From the NCBI GenBank assembly GCA_016933045.1, contig JAFGBR010000050.1, positions 124,001 to 188,000 of the forward strand: a stretch of DNA of 64,000 nucleotides, read 5' to 3'. The notes beneath the pieces are model-generated. The model did not search any database. It worked only from the letters and a program-made list of their open reading frames with translations, and had not been told where the DNA came from. A program made the translations under genes and the position numbers. Positions 28,099 to 36,594 of this stretch are shown here, in pieces. How positions within the stretch are numbered: position 1 is the stretch's first letter; each line of letters begins with the position of its first letter. This DNA comes from Marinilabiliaceae bacterium (GTDB lineage: Bacteria > Bacteroidota > Bacteroidia > Bacteroidales > Marinilabiliaceae).

Positions 28099-30840
28099 GT
28101 GATGAAACGTTTATTTATTATTCTAACATTTTTTTATACCGTTTTAAATGCCTATTCGCAATACGGAATACTAACCGGCAAAATAACTGACGGAAAAACA
28201 GGAGAAGAATTAGTTGGAGCAACAGTAGTTATTGAAGGAACAACGACAGGTAGTGTAACAAATTTTATGGGTGAGTATTCTTTACCCGAATTAACTCCGG
28301 GTACATACACTATTATATGTCAATTTATCTCTTACGAACCTCAAACTAAAACAGGAGTTATTATAAGCAGTGGAAAAAATACTACTGTTGATTTTAAAAT
28401 GCTTCCTGCCGAGTTAAACCTCGAGGAGGTTCATGTAGTAGCAAAAGCAAATATGCAAAGTGAAAATATGCTGCTCATGGAAATGAAAGAATCGGTAATT
28501 TTTTCTGAATCGATAGGAGCCCAGCAACTATCGTCACAGGGAGTGTCTGATGCTGCTTCGGCAGCAACTAAAATGACAGGCATTAATAAACAGAGTAGTT
28601 CAAATGTATTATTTATAAGAGGATTGGGCGACAGATACAATTCCACAACACTAAATGGATTACCATTACCATCGAACGATGCCGAATTAAAAAATATCGA
28701 TTTAGAAATTTTTGCAACCGATGTAATTGAATTTGTTCAGGTCGAAAAGGTTTTTACTCCCAATTTATACGGCGATTTTGCAGGTGGTAACATAAATGTT
28801 GTATCACGAAAACTAACAGGTTCTCCATTTTTTGAGGTAGAAGCTAAAATAGGAAGTAATAGCAGCGTTATGAAGGTAAACAATTTTTATCTGGGCGATG
28901 GCGTTACAGTAACTGGCTTCGAAAGCTACAATCAACCAAAATCACTAAATGAATATAATTTCGAAAACAATTTAAACCCACAAAAATTTAAAGGATATCC
29001 CGAAGGTTCTATTTCGTTTGCCGGCGGACGTACTTTTAATTTGGGGCAAACAAAACTAAATTTGTTTTCTACAGCATCATATAACAACGAGTTTTGTTAT
29101 AGCGATATATTTAAAGGTAAATACAGAGGAGGAATAAGCGAAACAACACCCGATGTAGCTTTGAATGGCCAAAAGTTTAAGTATTCGACTCAAACAATTG
29201 GCATGATTAATCTTAATCTGGAGTTTAACAGCAAAAACAATATTTACATCAATACCATCTTTTCCAATACATCGGAACAAAATTTACAAAACTATTGGGG
29301 TCAAATAAAAGATATTGCAGAAGCCGGCGAAGGATTCAAACGTCGTATCGAATTCCAACGAACGCAAATATTTGTAAACCAATTATTAGGCGAGCATCAA
29401 CTAGCTAAAAAAACAGATTTAAACTGGGGCATTGCCTACAATAAAGTTAACAATATAATACCCGATCGCAGAGACAATATTCTTGAAGGATCTGATGATT
29501 TAAATAAACACCTATCAACGAACGACATTTCAAACAACAAACGCTATTTCCACGATTTACAGGAAGATGAGATAGCTGGAAACATTTCAGTTGATATAAA
29601 AATTGGGAATGAAAGCAGTGAAAATGGATCAAAAGGTAAAATTACATTAGGATACTCTGGCCGCGTAAAAAACCGATCATTTATTTCCACCCAGTTCAAT
29701 CACTACATTATTAATAATGAGGCAATTAATATTTTCGATCTGGATTCATACTTTAATAACACCCGCTTACAATCGGGCGATTTTAAAATGAGAACCTTTG
29801 GTACCGAATTTATTGTCCCTTCATCTTATAACGGGGAGCAAATTATTAATGCAGCATTTGGTATGCTTACCTATTCGTTAAATAAAAAACTAAGTTTTAT
29901 TATTGGCTTGAGAGGAGAACAGGTTTATCAAAAAATTGATTTTAACACCACTTTAAATAAAGGAATGGAGGACTTTATAGCTTTTAAAACACTCCCAAGT
30001 TTTTCGTTGAAATATTCAGCAAACGACAAAACAAATTATCGTTTTGCATATAGTACCACATATACATTACCACAATTCAAGGAAACAGCTCCCTTTTTAT
30101 TCGAAGGAATTACCGACGAAACAATAGGCAACCCGCATCTCTATCCTTCAACAGATCATAATATTGAGTTGAAATGGGAATTTTTCCCAACAGTTGGCGA
30201 ACTGATTTCAGTAGCAACATTTGGCAAATACATTGCTGATCCTATAAACAAATTTGTTAAAGCTTCAGCTACCCGAGAGTTTACATTTGCCAACACCGGC
30301 AACTGGGCTAAAATATTTGGCGCAGAACTCGAAACCCGAAAAAACATCTGGATAGGCATCAAAAAAAGTGGCGAACAAAAAATATCGATTAATACAAATG
30401 CAACTATAATGACAACTATACAAGATCTTAATCGTCAAAAAATTATTGATGAAACAGAAGGTGAAATATCAGTAACATTTAATGAATCAGAAGAAGTTCT
30501 AGAAGGAGCTGCATCGTTTATTGTTAATGCTGGAATAAATTACAGTAATAGCTGGAATGAGAATAAAAACACTATCACCTCATCGGTTATCTATGGCTAT
30601 GTATCTGATTACCTTTCGGCATTAGGTTATATGAACCGTGGAAATAACTACTCCCACTCAATTAACAACCTTGACTATGTGCTAAAATACGCAGTAAAAA
30701 ATTTAGGGTTAAAACTAACAATAAAAAATATACTTGACCCAACATTTAAAGAGTCTCAGGAGAATACCAATCACACATATCTGGTCGATTCATATTCGAA
30801 AGGAATAAAATTCAATATAGGATTAACATATAAATTTTAA
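28099..30840 (+). CDS. TonB-dependent receptor with CarboxypepD-reg-like domain
   Basis: The 913-residue outer-membrane receptor has a signal peptide (about 1-20) and a CarboxypepD-regulatory-like beta-sandwich at about 24-105 (GKITDGKTGEELVGATV). The plug carries GLGDRYNSTTLNGLPLPS and GDFAGGNINV. A 22-strand-type barrel ends in an aromatic residue (LTYKF), as the assembly machinery requires. There is no clear TonB-box assignment. The downstream gene (28-base gap) encodes a lipoprotein of a family that often accompanies this receptor subtype. Its position beside the phosphate transporter and PhoBR-like genes suggests uptake of a phosphorus compound; this is inference. Confidence 0.9.
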   Translation: MMKRLFIILTFFYTVLNAYSQYGILTGKITDGKTGEELVGATVVIEGTTTGSVTNFMGEYSLPELTPGTYTIICQFISYEPQTKTGVIISSGKNTTVDFKMLPAELNLEEVHVVAKANMQSENMLLMEMKESVIFSESIGAQQLSSQGVSDAASAATKMTGINKQSSSNVLFIRGLGDRYNSTTLNGLPLPSNDAELKNIDLEIFATDVIEFVQVEKVFTPNLYGDFAGGNINVVSRKLTGSPFFEVEAKIGSNSSVMKVNNFYLGDGVTVTGFESYNQPKSLNEYNFENNLNPQKFKGYPEGSISFAGGRTFNLGQTKLNLFSTASYNNEFCYSDIFKGKYRGGISETTPDVALNGQKFKYSTQTIGMINLNLEFNSKNNIYINTIFSNTSEQNLQNYWGQIKDIAEAGEGFKRRIEFQRTQIFVNQLLGEHQLAKKTDLNWGIAYNKVNNIIPDRRDNILEGSDDLNKHLSTNDISNNKRYFHDLQEDEIAGNISVDIKIGNESSENGSKGKITLGYSGRVKNRSFISTQFNHYIINNEAINIFDLDSYFNNTRLQSGDFKMRTFGTEFIVPSSYNGEQIINAAFGMLTYSLNKKLSFIIGLRGEQVYQKIDFNTTLNKGMEDFIAFKTLPSFSLKYSANDKTNYRFAYSTTYTLPQFKETAPFLFEGITDETIGNPHLYPSTDHNIELKWEFFPTVGELISVATFGKYIADPINKFVKASATREFTFANTGNWAKIFGAELETRKNIWIGIKKSGEQKISINTNATIMTTIQDLNRQKIIDETEGEISVTFNESEEVLEGAASFIVNAGINYSNSWNENKNTITSSVIYGYVSDYLSALGYMNRGNNYSHSINNLDYVLKYAVKNLGLKLTIKNILDPTFKESQENTNHTYLVDSYSKGIKFNIGLTYKF

Positions 30841-30868
30841 AACTAAAAACCAATTTAAATTATTTAAA

Positions 30869-32023
30869 ATGAAAAAATTATTATTATCCATTTTTGTAAT
30901 GTCTGTTGTATTATTTACAGGCTGTAAAGAGGAAGAAGATGAAAACAAGAACCAATTCGAAGTTGTTGTTAATGATTTTAAAGGTGAAATACCCAGTGGC
31001 GATGTCATAACACTTGACGCATCAAACGCATACAAGTTAACAGGAGCATTAGTTGTTAAAAGTGGAGCTACATTAACTATTCCTGCCGGAACTGTTATAG
31101 AAGCAACGTCAACAACGGCCTCCGACATTCAGGTTCGATACATAGCTGTTGAACGTGGAGGTAAGATTTATGTAAATGGCACATCAACAAAACCAGTTGT
31201 TATGACATCGGAAACAAAAGCTGCCAGTTCATGGGGTGGCCTAGTAATTTGTGGTGATGCTAAAACAAATGTAGGTACTGATGTTAGTGCCGAAGTATCT
31301 GGATTACTTTATGGCGGCAATAATAATGCTGATAATTCGGGTAGCCTCACTTACCTTCGTGTTGAATATTCAGGATATAAATACTCTGACACTAAAGAGT
31401 TTAACGGCGTATCATTATTTGGCGTTGGATCAGGAACCAAATTCGAATATATAGTATCGTACAAAGGTGGCGATGACGGTATCGAATTTTTTGGCGGAGC
31501 TGTAAATGGCAAATACCTTGTTTCTATCGATAGTGAAGATGATGGTATCGACTTTGCTGATGGATGGAGTGGAACTGGTGAATACTGGTATGTTAAAAAC
31601 GCTTCGAAATCGGCTATTGAGGGATCAAATAATGGCGATGATGGAGCTGCTACCCCAATGACTACCGCATCTGTTAAAAATGTAACTCTATATATTATGG
31701 GCGAAAAACCATGGTATTTTAAAGAAGGGGCTGGTAAACAAACAATTGATAATGTTGTGATAGGCGGGTTAACTAATACTGCTAAAGCCCCTTATTTCTA
31801 TACCGATAGCGATGATTCTGATGCAGCTGCCCGCATTTCGGCCAACGATATTAAAGTGACTAATGTATTGTTTTATAACATTGGAAACATTGATAAAGCT
31901 GTTAGCGAATTAACAGTTGGTGAAAATGCCAGTGCTACTGGAGCTGGTAATGGCATCAATAAACCGTCATGGGTATCGGATGCCTTAAATACAGTTGGTA
32001 ACGGAGTTTATGTTATCGACTAA
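30869..32023 (+). CDS. Beta-helix-type surface lipoprotein paired with the TonB receptor
   Basis: The 384-residue lipoprotein has a signal peptide with lipobox L-F-T-G-C at Cys19 and an acidic stretch (EEEDEN) after it that may direct surface export. The mature part has Gly/Asp-rich repeats: SGATLTIPAGTVIEA, the GGKIYVNGTSTKPVVMTSE strand pair, WGGLVICGDA, GGDDGIEFFGGAVN and SEDDGIDFADGWSG. This is the pattern of a family found next to TonB receptors in Bacteroidota and resembles a right-handed beta-helix. It lacks a recognisable catalytic motif, so a substrate-binding partner role is likely. A strong terminator follows. Confidence 0.8.
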   Translation: MKKLLLSIFVMSVVLFTGCKEEEDENKNQFEVVVNDFKGEIPSGDVITLDASNAYKLTGALVVKSGATLTIPAGTVIEATSTTASDIQVRYIAVERGGKIYVNGTSTKPVVMTSETKAASSWGGLVICGDAKTNVGTDVSAEVSGLLYGGNNNADNSGSLTYLRVEYSGYKYSDTKEFNGVSLFGVGSGTKFEYIVSYKGGDDGIEFFGGAVNGKYLVSIDSEDDGIDFADGWSGTGEYWYVKNASKSAIEGSNNGDDGAATPMTTASVKNVTLYIMGEKPWYFKEGAGKQTIDNVVIGGLTNTAKAPYFYTDSDDSDAAARISANDIKVTNVLFYNIGNIDKAVSELTVGENASATGAGNGINKPSWVSDALNTVGNGVYVID

Positions 32024-32040
32024 TTCCTTTGAACTTGCGA

Positions 32041-32069
32041 AGGGAAGTCGGTCTATTACCGACAACCCT
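32041..32069 (+). other. Hairpin with symmetric internal loop in the 3' untranslated region
   Basis: AGGG-AA-GTCGGT-CTATT-ACCGAC-AA-CCCT forms a 10-bp stem with an AA/AA internal loop, 18 bases after the lipoprotein stop and 24 bases before the terminator stem. It has no U tract, so it is not a terminator by itself. It may stabilise the mRNA end. Confidence 0.5.
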
Positions 32070-32092
32070 GATCTTGTTTGCTATAAGTCCTG

Positions 32093-32117
32093 AGGCGCCC
32101 ATTTTGGGCGCCTTTTT
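32093..32117 (+). terminator. Rho-independent terminator of the TonB-receptor/lipoprotein unit
   Basis: AGGCGCCC-ATTTT-GGGCGCCT is a perfect 8-bp GC-rich stem followed by five T on the plus strand. It is the strongest terminator in the window. The minus-strand ricin gene ends 7 bases downstream. Confidence 0.85.
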
Positions 32118-32123
32118 GCTATA

Positions 32124-33182
32124 TTAATACCCCGGATAAAGTCCATCCTGGCACATAGCGTAAACAATTTGTGCATGTCTATTTCCATTTGTAACCGACC
32201 ACTCACTATTATAGTTCAAACCATAAGGCCAAAAATGACCACCTCCAGTTGTTATAGTAGCTGAAGATCCATCAAACTGTTGAATTTTCGAAACTGTATT
32301 AGCACCAACAAATAATCCGTTTTGAATAAGTGGTGATGACCAATTCGACGAAGTTCCTACTCCATAAGTATGAGCAATTTCGTGCATTGCTGTACATTCG
32401 GTTTGATAAGCACTGTTCGAGCCAAACCTGATGTTTCCATTAATACTCCCATCGGCAGTAGCAACACCGGTGTTATACTCAACAGTAAGAGTTCGTGGCG
32501 ACCAGTTACCCCATGAATTATAACGAGCAACCGCAGCATTCATTGCAGCTGTAATTCGAGACTGAACATCCGATGGAACACCCGATGTGGTTAATGTCCA
32601 CGATAATTGCCCATTTGCGGTTCCACCACCGGTTAACGACTCCAATCGCCATTGTTGATTTGTTCCTCCCCAATAACTCCATTGGTCAACATTACCGCCA
32701 TTCTCAGTCGAAAACTGATATATTTCAAGTGCTTTACCACTACCCCTGTTGATGATGCTATAATAACCATTACCTAAATCATTAAATTGAAATTGCTGAT
32801 TGTATCCTCCCCAATACGAATAGGTTTGCAAGTTAGCACCATTACTGGTCGATTGACCTGCTATATCAAAAGCAATATCTAAATTTGAAAGAGGTGACAC
32901 TCTATAATAACCGCCTCCTGCACTTGTAATTCGCCATTGCTGATTAGTTCCTCCCCAATATGAATATTGAATAACATCGCCAGTTGATGTATTCAAATCG
33001 ACCGCTTTATTGCTATTACGGTTATATAAAATATAATCGCCTTCAACAATTGTTGATTTAAGCTTACTTTGAGACTCTATAGTCTCTTGAAAATCTTGGT
33101 CTTTTTCACAACCGTAAGAAAAGAATAGCACTAACGAAAGCACCAAATAAAAAGGAATTGATCTTAAAATGATTTTTTTCAT
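32124..33182 (-). CDS. Lipoprotein with ricin-type lectin domain and zinc-metalloprotease domain
   Basis: The 352-residue lipoprotein has lipobox F-S-Y-G-C at Cys25. A beta-trefoil RICIN domain lies at about 45-182, with three near-identical subdomain ends at 73-83, 121-131 and 168-178 (YSYWGGTNQQW type, the Q-x-W motif of carbohydrate-binding trefoils; the second has Phe for Trp). The C-terminal domain carries HEIAH at 267-271 with Gly274, a zincin motif; the usual third ligand of HExxHxxGxxH is Thr277, so another residue must complete the site. A Trp- and Gly-rich HFWPYG follows. It probably binds a glycan and cleaves protein at the cell surface. Confidence 0.85.
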   Translation of the reverse strand: MKKIILRSIPFYLVLSLVLFFSYGCEKDQDFQETIESQSKLKSTIVEGDYILYNRNSNKAVDLNTSTGDVIQYSYWGGTNQQWRITSAGGGYYRVSPLSNLDIAFDIAGQSTSNGANLQTYSYWGGYNQQFQFNDLGNGYYSIINRGSGKALEIYQFSTENGGNVDQWSYWGGTNQQWRLESLTGGGTANGQLSWTLTTSGVPSDVQSRITAAMNAAVARYNSWGNWSPRTLTVEYNTGVATADGSINGNIRFGSNSAYQTECTAMHEIAHTYGVGTSSNWSSPLIQNGLFVGANTVSKIQQFDGSSATITTGGGHFWPYGLNYNSEWSVTNGNRHAQIVYAMCQDGLYPGY

Positions 33183-33572
33183 AATAATGATGATTAAAGA
33201 TTAGTATTTAGATGTATAATACATCTTATCATTTTAAAGATAAGCGCTTTAATTAGATGATGCAGTTCAATAATTCGGCAAAATGTAATACAAATTCGAC
33301 ATCACTTTTATGTTCAAAATCAATAAAATAGCTTAAGTATATATATTCGAAATTATATAAACTAAAAAAAGGGGGGGGTATATAGATTTCATATCACTTC
33401 TTTTATTTTAATTATTTTAACAATAATTACTTCTCTTGTGATTTTCAAATTTTAGATATTAATTGTATATGAAACTCACCAATTTTTTAGCTTTTGTATG
33501 TCATTAGCAAAAGCCATATTATTAGTGAGTCTTGACATTATTGTCAACAAATATTTAAATACTTTTTTGTTA
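33183..33572. other. Long AT-rich intergenic region with dyads and a G8 tract
   Basis: Upstream of the ricin gene lie three DNA dyads in 40 bases: AGATGTAT-A-ATACATCT (33210-33226), CTTATC-N8-GATAAG (33225-33244) and AAGCGCTT (33242-33249). An uninterrupted run of eight G follows seven A at 33364-33378, striking in such AT-rich DNA. Further right are GCTTTTG-N11-CAAAAGC (33490-33514) and TTGACA-TTAT-TGTCAA (33532-33547). I see no coding frame here. The first dyads are plausible operators for the ricin gene. Confidence 0.5.
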
Positions 33573-33758
33573 ATGATTATTCGAAAACCAATTCCAGAGG
33601 ATTTGAAAAGTCCAGATCAACTATATACAGTAAACCAGGTAATAAAGTAAATAGGCATTTGCATCATCATTATTGAAATTGGTACAGCAGTTGTTGGCAT
33701 TTCAACATTCTTTATGGGGTTAGGATCTTCTTCCCGAAACTTTAACTTTAATTTTTAA
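33573..33758 (+). pseudogene. Small membrane-protein gene broken by an in-frame stop
   Basis: From the ATG at 33573 the frame reads 25 codons, meets TAA at 33648-33650, then continues open for 35 more codons to the TAA at 33756-33758. The second part is a typical hydrophobic segment (IIIIEIGTAVVGISTFFMG) followed by a short polar tail, while the first part is a charged head (KPIPEDLKSPDQLYTVNQVIK). The two halves together resemble one 60-residue single-pass membrane protein. A single base change could have made the stop. The orphan gene at 33777 follows directly. Confidence 0.5.
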
Positions 33759-33776
33759 AACTATAAATAGTATAAA

Positions 33777-34367
33777 ATGAATTATAGATATCTCTTTTTG
33801 ATTATTTTAATTGTTAGCATAATAACAAGGTGCGAAAATTATGAAGAAGAAACAACAATTAAAGCAAATGACTTTAGGTTAGTAACTGGTCTATTATGTC
33901 GACAATCAATTGAGGATGCTGGTTTTGTAGTCGGAAACCCAAATGATTGGTCTAATTTTACATTACCTGATCCAGTGCCTGATAATTCGGTTATATCAAT
34001 AGCTCCAGGTAATTCTTTTAACACTTATTCAAATCCTTTTCATTCAACGCTTATTATTATTAATGATTTTGATATAGAATCAATTTGGATTGTTAAGGGA
34101 GTTGTCTCATCTCAATATCAAAGTGAGAATTTTGATCAGTTATTCAAAACCACCCCAATTGATACAACAGGCATGAATAAAATAAGTTGCAAAAGGTATA
34201 ATTTTAATGATAGTTTGTACACCCATTTTGCTCTTGATTTGTCTGAATTGGAAAATGGTTTTTATAAAATAATTGTTAAAGATAAAAGTTCAAATATGCT
34301 TTGGCGTACTGTTTATAAAACAGATAATGAGTATATAGAGCCTGATGATTTTAGTTTCTGGAAATAA
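33777..34367 (+). CDS. Orphan secreted protein
   Basis: The 196-residue protein has a hydrophobic N-terminus (about 4-17) followed by Cys19, preceded by Arg, so the lipobox (I-T-R-C) is poor and lipid attachment is uncertain. The mature part has a Pro/Asp-rich loop near 60-80, then beta-strand-like segments with SLYTHFALDLSELENGFYKIIV near the end, which could be a small immunoglobulin-like fold. I do not recognise a family. It lies between the broken gene and the convergent SGNH gene and may be a recent or lineage-specific acquisition. Confidence 0.7.
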   Translation: MNYRYLFLIILIVSIITRCENYEEETTIKANDFRLVTGLLCRQSIEDAGFVVGNPNDWSNFTLPDPVPDNSVISIAPGNSFNTYSNPFHSTLIIINDFDIESIWIVKGVVSSQYQSENFDQLFKTTPIDTTGMNKISCKRYNFNDSLYTHFALDLSELENGFYKIIVKDKSSNMLWRTVYKTDNEYIEPDDFSFWK

Positions 34368-34482
34368 AGAAGGTAGCATATAGAATAGTTATCTTTAACT
34401 GATTCAAATTTGCAACTTGAACCTTTTTAATTATAACATCACAAATAACATAGCAGATGTCGCAACAGACACATATTATAAA

Positions 34483-35232
34483 CTAAAGCGCTTCAATTAT
34501 TCTTTTTTCAGCCTCAACCCAACGTACATAACCTTTTTCATTCAGGTGAACTCCATCTTTTGTTAGTTCCTTGTCCATTTCACTATTATCATTCGAAAAC
34601 AGTGGATAGAGGTCAATAACAGAAAAGTATCCCTTTTTCTCAAACTGTTTGATATAAGAATTCACAATAACTATATCAGCTTTAAGATATTCTCTGGTGG
34701 TAGGTAAAAGTGTACGAACAAAAATTTTAGTATCGGGACATTTACGATGAATCATCCGGCTTATCTTAAGTATATTCTGAGCCACATACTTTGGCGATGG
34801 AACAATTTTGTCGTATTTCAAATTATGTCTATTATCTTCATTATGATGCAAATTGAACAAATCATTAATTCCAATAAGAATAAATACAGCTTTGGGTTTA
34901 AAATAGATAATTTCATTCAATCTTTTTATAACGCCATCAGTCACATCACCTGCAATACCACGATTGCGAATATTTTTTATTCCAAATTTCACACTCCAAT
35001 CCCGACCTTGTTCTGTTATACTGTTACCTATAAATACAATATCACCAAAGTTCAATGTATCATTTTTAAAATCTTTAATTCGATTTTTATAATGTTTTTG
35101 AGTCCAGTCGTTATGATACCTGCTCACAACATCCAGCGATGGGTAGAGCATTGTGTATTGAACTTCTGTTAACTGACTATAACTACCAGTACTTATTGCA
35201 AATAAAGCAATTAATAAAAAAATATATTTCAT
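34483..35232 (-). CDS. SGNH/GDSL-type esterase, secreted
   Basis: The 249-residue protein has a signal peptide (about 1-20, ending SYSQ). The four SGNH blocks are visible: Ser71 in FIGNSITEQG, Gly in RGIAGD near 89-94, Asn121 in GINDLF, and Asp224/His227 in DGVHLNEKG. Ser71, Asp224 and His227 form the likely catalytic triad. Such enzymes remove acyl or acetyl groups from polysaccharides or lipids; the substrate is unknown. The start overlaps the end of rimM by 4 bases (ATGA), so it is translationally coupled to rimM. Confidence 0.88.
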   Translation of the reverse strand: MKYIFLLIALFAISTGSYSQLTEVQYTMLYPSLDVVSRYHNDWTQKHYKNRIKDFKNDTLNFGDIVFIGNSITEQGRDWSVKFGIKNIRNRGIAGDVTDGVIKRLNEIIYFKPKAVFILIGINDLFNLHHNEDNRHNLKYDKIVPSPKYVAQNILKISRMIHRKCPDTKIFVRTLLPTTREYLKADIVIVNSYIKQFEKKGYFSVIDLYPLFSNDNSEMDKELTKDGVHLNEKGYVRWVEAEKRIIEAL

Positions 35233-35753
35233 AGATATAAATCCAACAAACCTTCGGGAGTTGATAAACGAATCACTTTATTTTCTTCATCAATATGTCG
35301 AATAAACTCATCGGCAATGGGAATAAGTATTTCTCCATTGGTTCCTTCAATAACAAAAAGCGGATTCTTCTCAATATCGCGCATTTCGGTAATTATTCCA
35401 ACATCTCCGTGTTTTTCATCAATAACTTTAAAACCCACTAAAAGACCAATTACAGTTTCACCTTCTTCAATCAAAATATCATTCTTATCAATCCAAACCG
35501 AGCTGCCTACTAAAGGTTGTATCATTTTTTCACTTTTACAAAGATCAAACCGAACAAGAATAATATTATCGCTTTTATCGCGAATATTCTCAACCTCAAA
35601 AGGTACAAGGCCATCATCAATATCAATAAATAAAAACTGAGAATCAACCTGATCGCTAAAAAATCCATCTTTTAGCATAATAGCAGCTTCACCATTAATA
35701 CCATGCGATTTAATAAGCGTACCAATATTTATACAATCCGACTTGTCAATCAT
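35229..35753 (-). CDS. rimM: Ribosome maturation factor RimM
   Basis: The 174-residue protein assists 30S assembly near helix 31 of 16S rRNA. It has the N-terminal RimM beta-barrel with the KSHGINGE motif at about 14-21 and a C-terminal PRC-barrel with GLLVGFKVIDEKHGDVG near 103-119 and ILIPIADEFI near 147. It lies 8 bases downstream of pyrH; the usual rpsP and trmD partners are not beside it. Confidence 0.9.
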   Translation of the reverse strand: MIDKSDCINIGTLIKSHGINGEAAIMLKDGFFSDQVDSQFLFIDIDDGLVPFEVENIRDKSDNIILVRFDLCKSEKMIQPLVGSSVWIDKNDILIEEGETVIGLLVGFKVIDEKHGDVGIITEMRDIEKNPLFVIEGTNGEILIPIADEFIRHIDEENKVIRLSTPEGLLDLYL

Positions 35754-35761
35754 AACATCAA

Positions 35762-36478
35762 TTATATCGTAACTAAAGTGCCGATATTTTCACCACAAAC
35801 CACTTTTTTTAGATTTCCGGGAGTATCCATATCGAAAACAATTATAGGTAAATTATTCTCCTTGCACATAGTAGTTGCTGTTAAATCCATTATTTTAAGC
35901 CCTCTATTATATATTTCATCAAATGAAATCTCATCGAATTTAATAGCAGTAGGATCTTTCTCCGGATCTGCTGTATATATTCCATTAACACGGGTACCTT
36001 TTAACATCACATCGGCTTCTATTTCTATTCCGCGCAATGATGATCCGGTGTCGGTAGTGAAATACGGATTTCCTGTTCCTGCAGATAAAATTACCACCTC
36101 ACCTTTATTTAGTGCTTCCATTGCCTTTGGTTTTGAATAAAACTCACCAATAGGCTCCATTTGTATGGCAGTTAAAACTTTCGATTTTGTTCCTCTGTTT
36201 AACAATGCTGAACTTAATGCTAAACTGTTAATAACGGTTGCCAACATTCCCATCTGGTCGCCTTTATAACGATCAAATCCTTTTGACGATCCACTCAATC
36301 CACGAAAAATGTTGCCACCACCAATTACAATGCCAATTTGAACTCCTAAATCGGCTATCTCCTTTACCTGATCGGCATATTCATAAAGACGTTTTTCATC
36401 TATTCCATAGCCTTTCTCACCCATTAGTGATTCTCCACTTAGTTTTAATAAGATGCGTTTGTATTTTATTGCAGACAT
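35762..36478 (-). CDS. pyrH: UMP kinase PyrH
   Basis: PyrH phosphorylates UMP with ATP in pyrimidine nucleotide synthesis. The 238-residue protein is counted from the ATG at 36478, which gives the family start MSAIKYKRILLKLSGESLMG-type N-terminus; an ATG 42 bases upstream would add an uncharacteristic extension. Conserved marks are KLSGESL, GGGNIFRG, and the DTTATM-type segment as DLTATTM near residue 195. rimM and the SGNH gene follow downstream. Confidence 0.95.
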   Translation of the reverse strand: MSAIKYKRILLKLSGESLMGEKGYGIDEKRLYEYADQVKEIADLGVQIGIVIGGGNIFRGLSGSSKGFDRYKGDQMGMLATVINSLALSSALLNRGTKSKVLTAIQMEPIGEFYSKPKAMEALNKGEVVILSAGTGNPYFTTDTGSSLRGIEIEADVMLKGTRVNGIYTADPEKDPTAIKFDEISFDEIYNRGLKIMDLTATTMCKENNLPIIVFDMDTPGNLKKVVCGENIGTLVTI

Positions 36479-36517
36479 ATTTCTTTTATAACATTTATTA
36501 ATAGTGTGTAAAAGTAA

Positions 36518-36525
36518 CAAATTTA
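36518..36525 (-). promoter_or_regulatory. Candidate -7 box of pyrH
   Basis: The minus strand reads TAAATTTG, a full TAnnTTTG match 40 bases upstream of the chosen pyrH start. A TTG lies 24 bases further upstream, slightly outside the normal spacing. It supports the internal ATG at 36478, because the longer frame would begin inside this box. Confidence 0.4.
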
Positions 36526-36594
36526 GTTTTTAGCATATAACATATTAAACAAGGTTTGCATCAACCATATTAAACTGCACTATAACTATAAAAC

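Noticed and set aside
30869-32023. Type IX sorting domain on the beta-helix lipoprotein
   Set aside because: No type A or type B C-terminal motif is present, and the lipobox at Cys19 gives a simpler explanation for its surface location.
33183-33776. CRISPR array or tandem repeats in the long intergenic region
   Set aside because: The inverted repeats are unrelated to each other and not regularly spaced; no direct repeat with spacers exists.
34747-35172. 141-codon plus-strand frame opposite the SGNH hydrolase gene
   Set aside because: The minus-strand gene has a signal peptide and all four SGNH blocks; the opposite frame has no family features.
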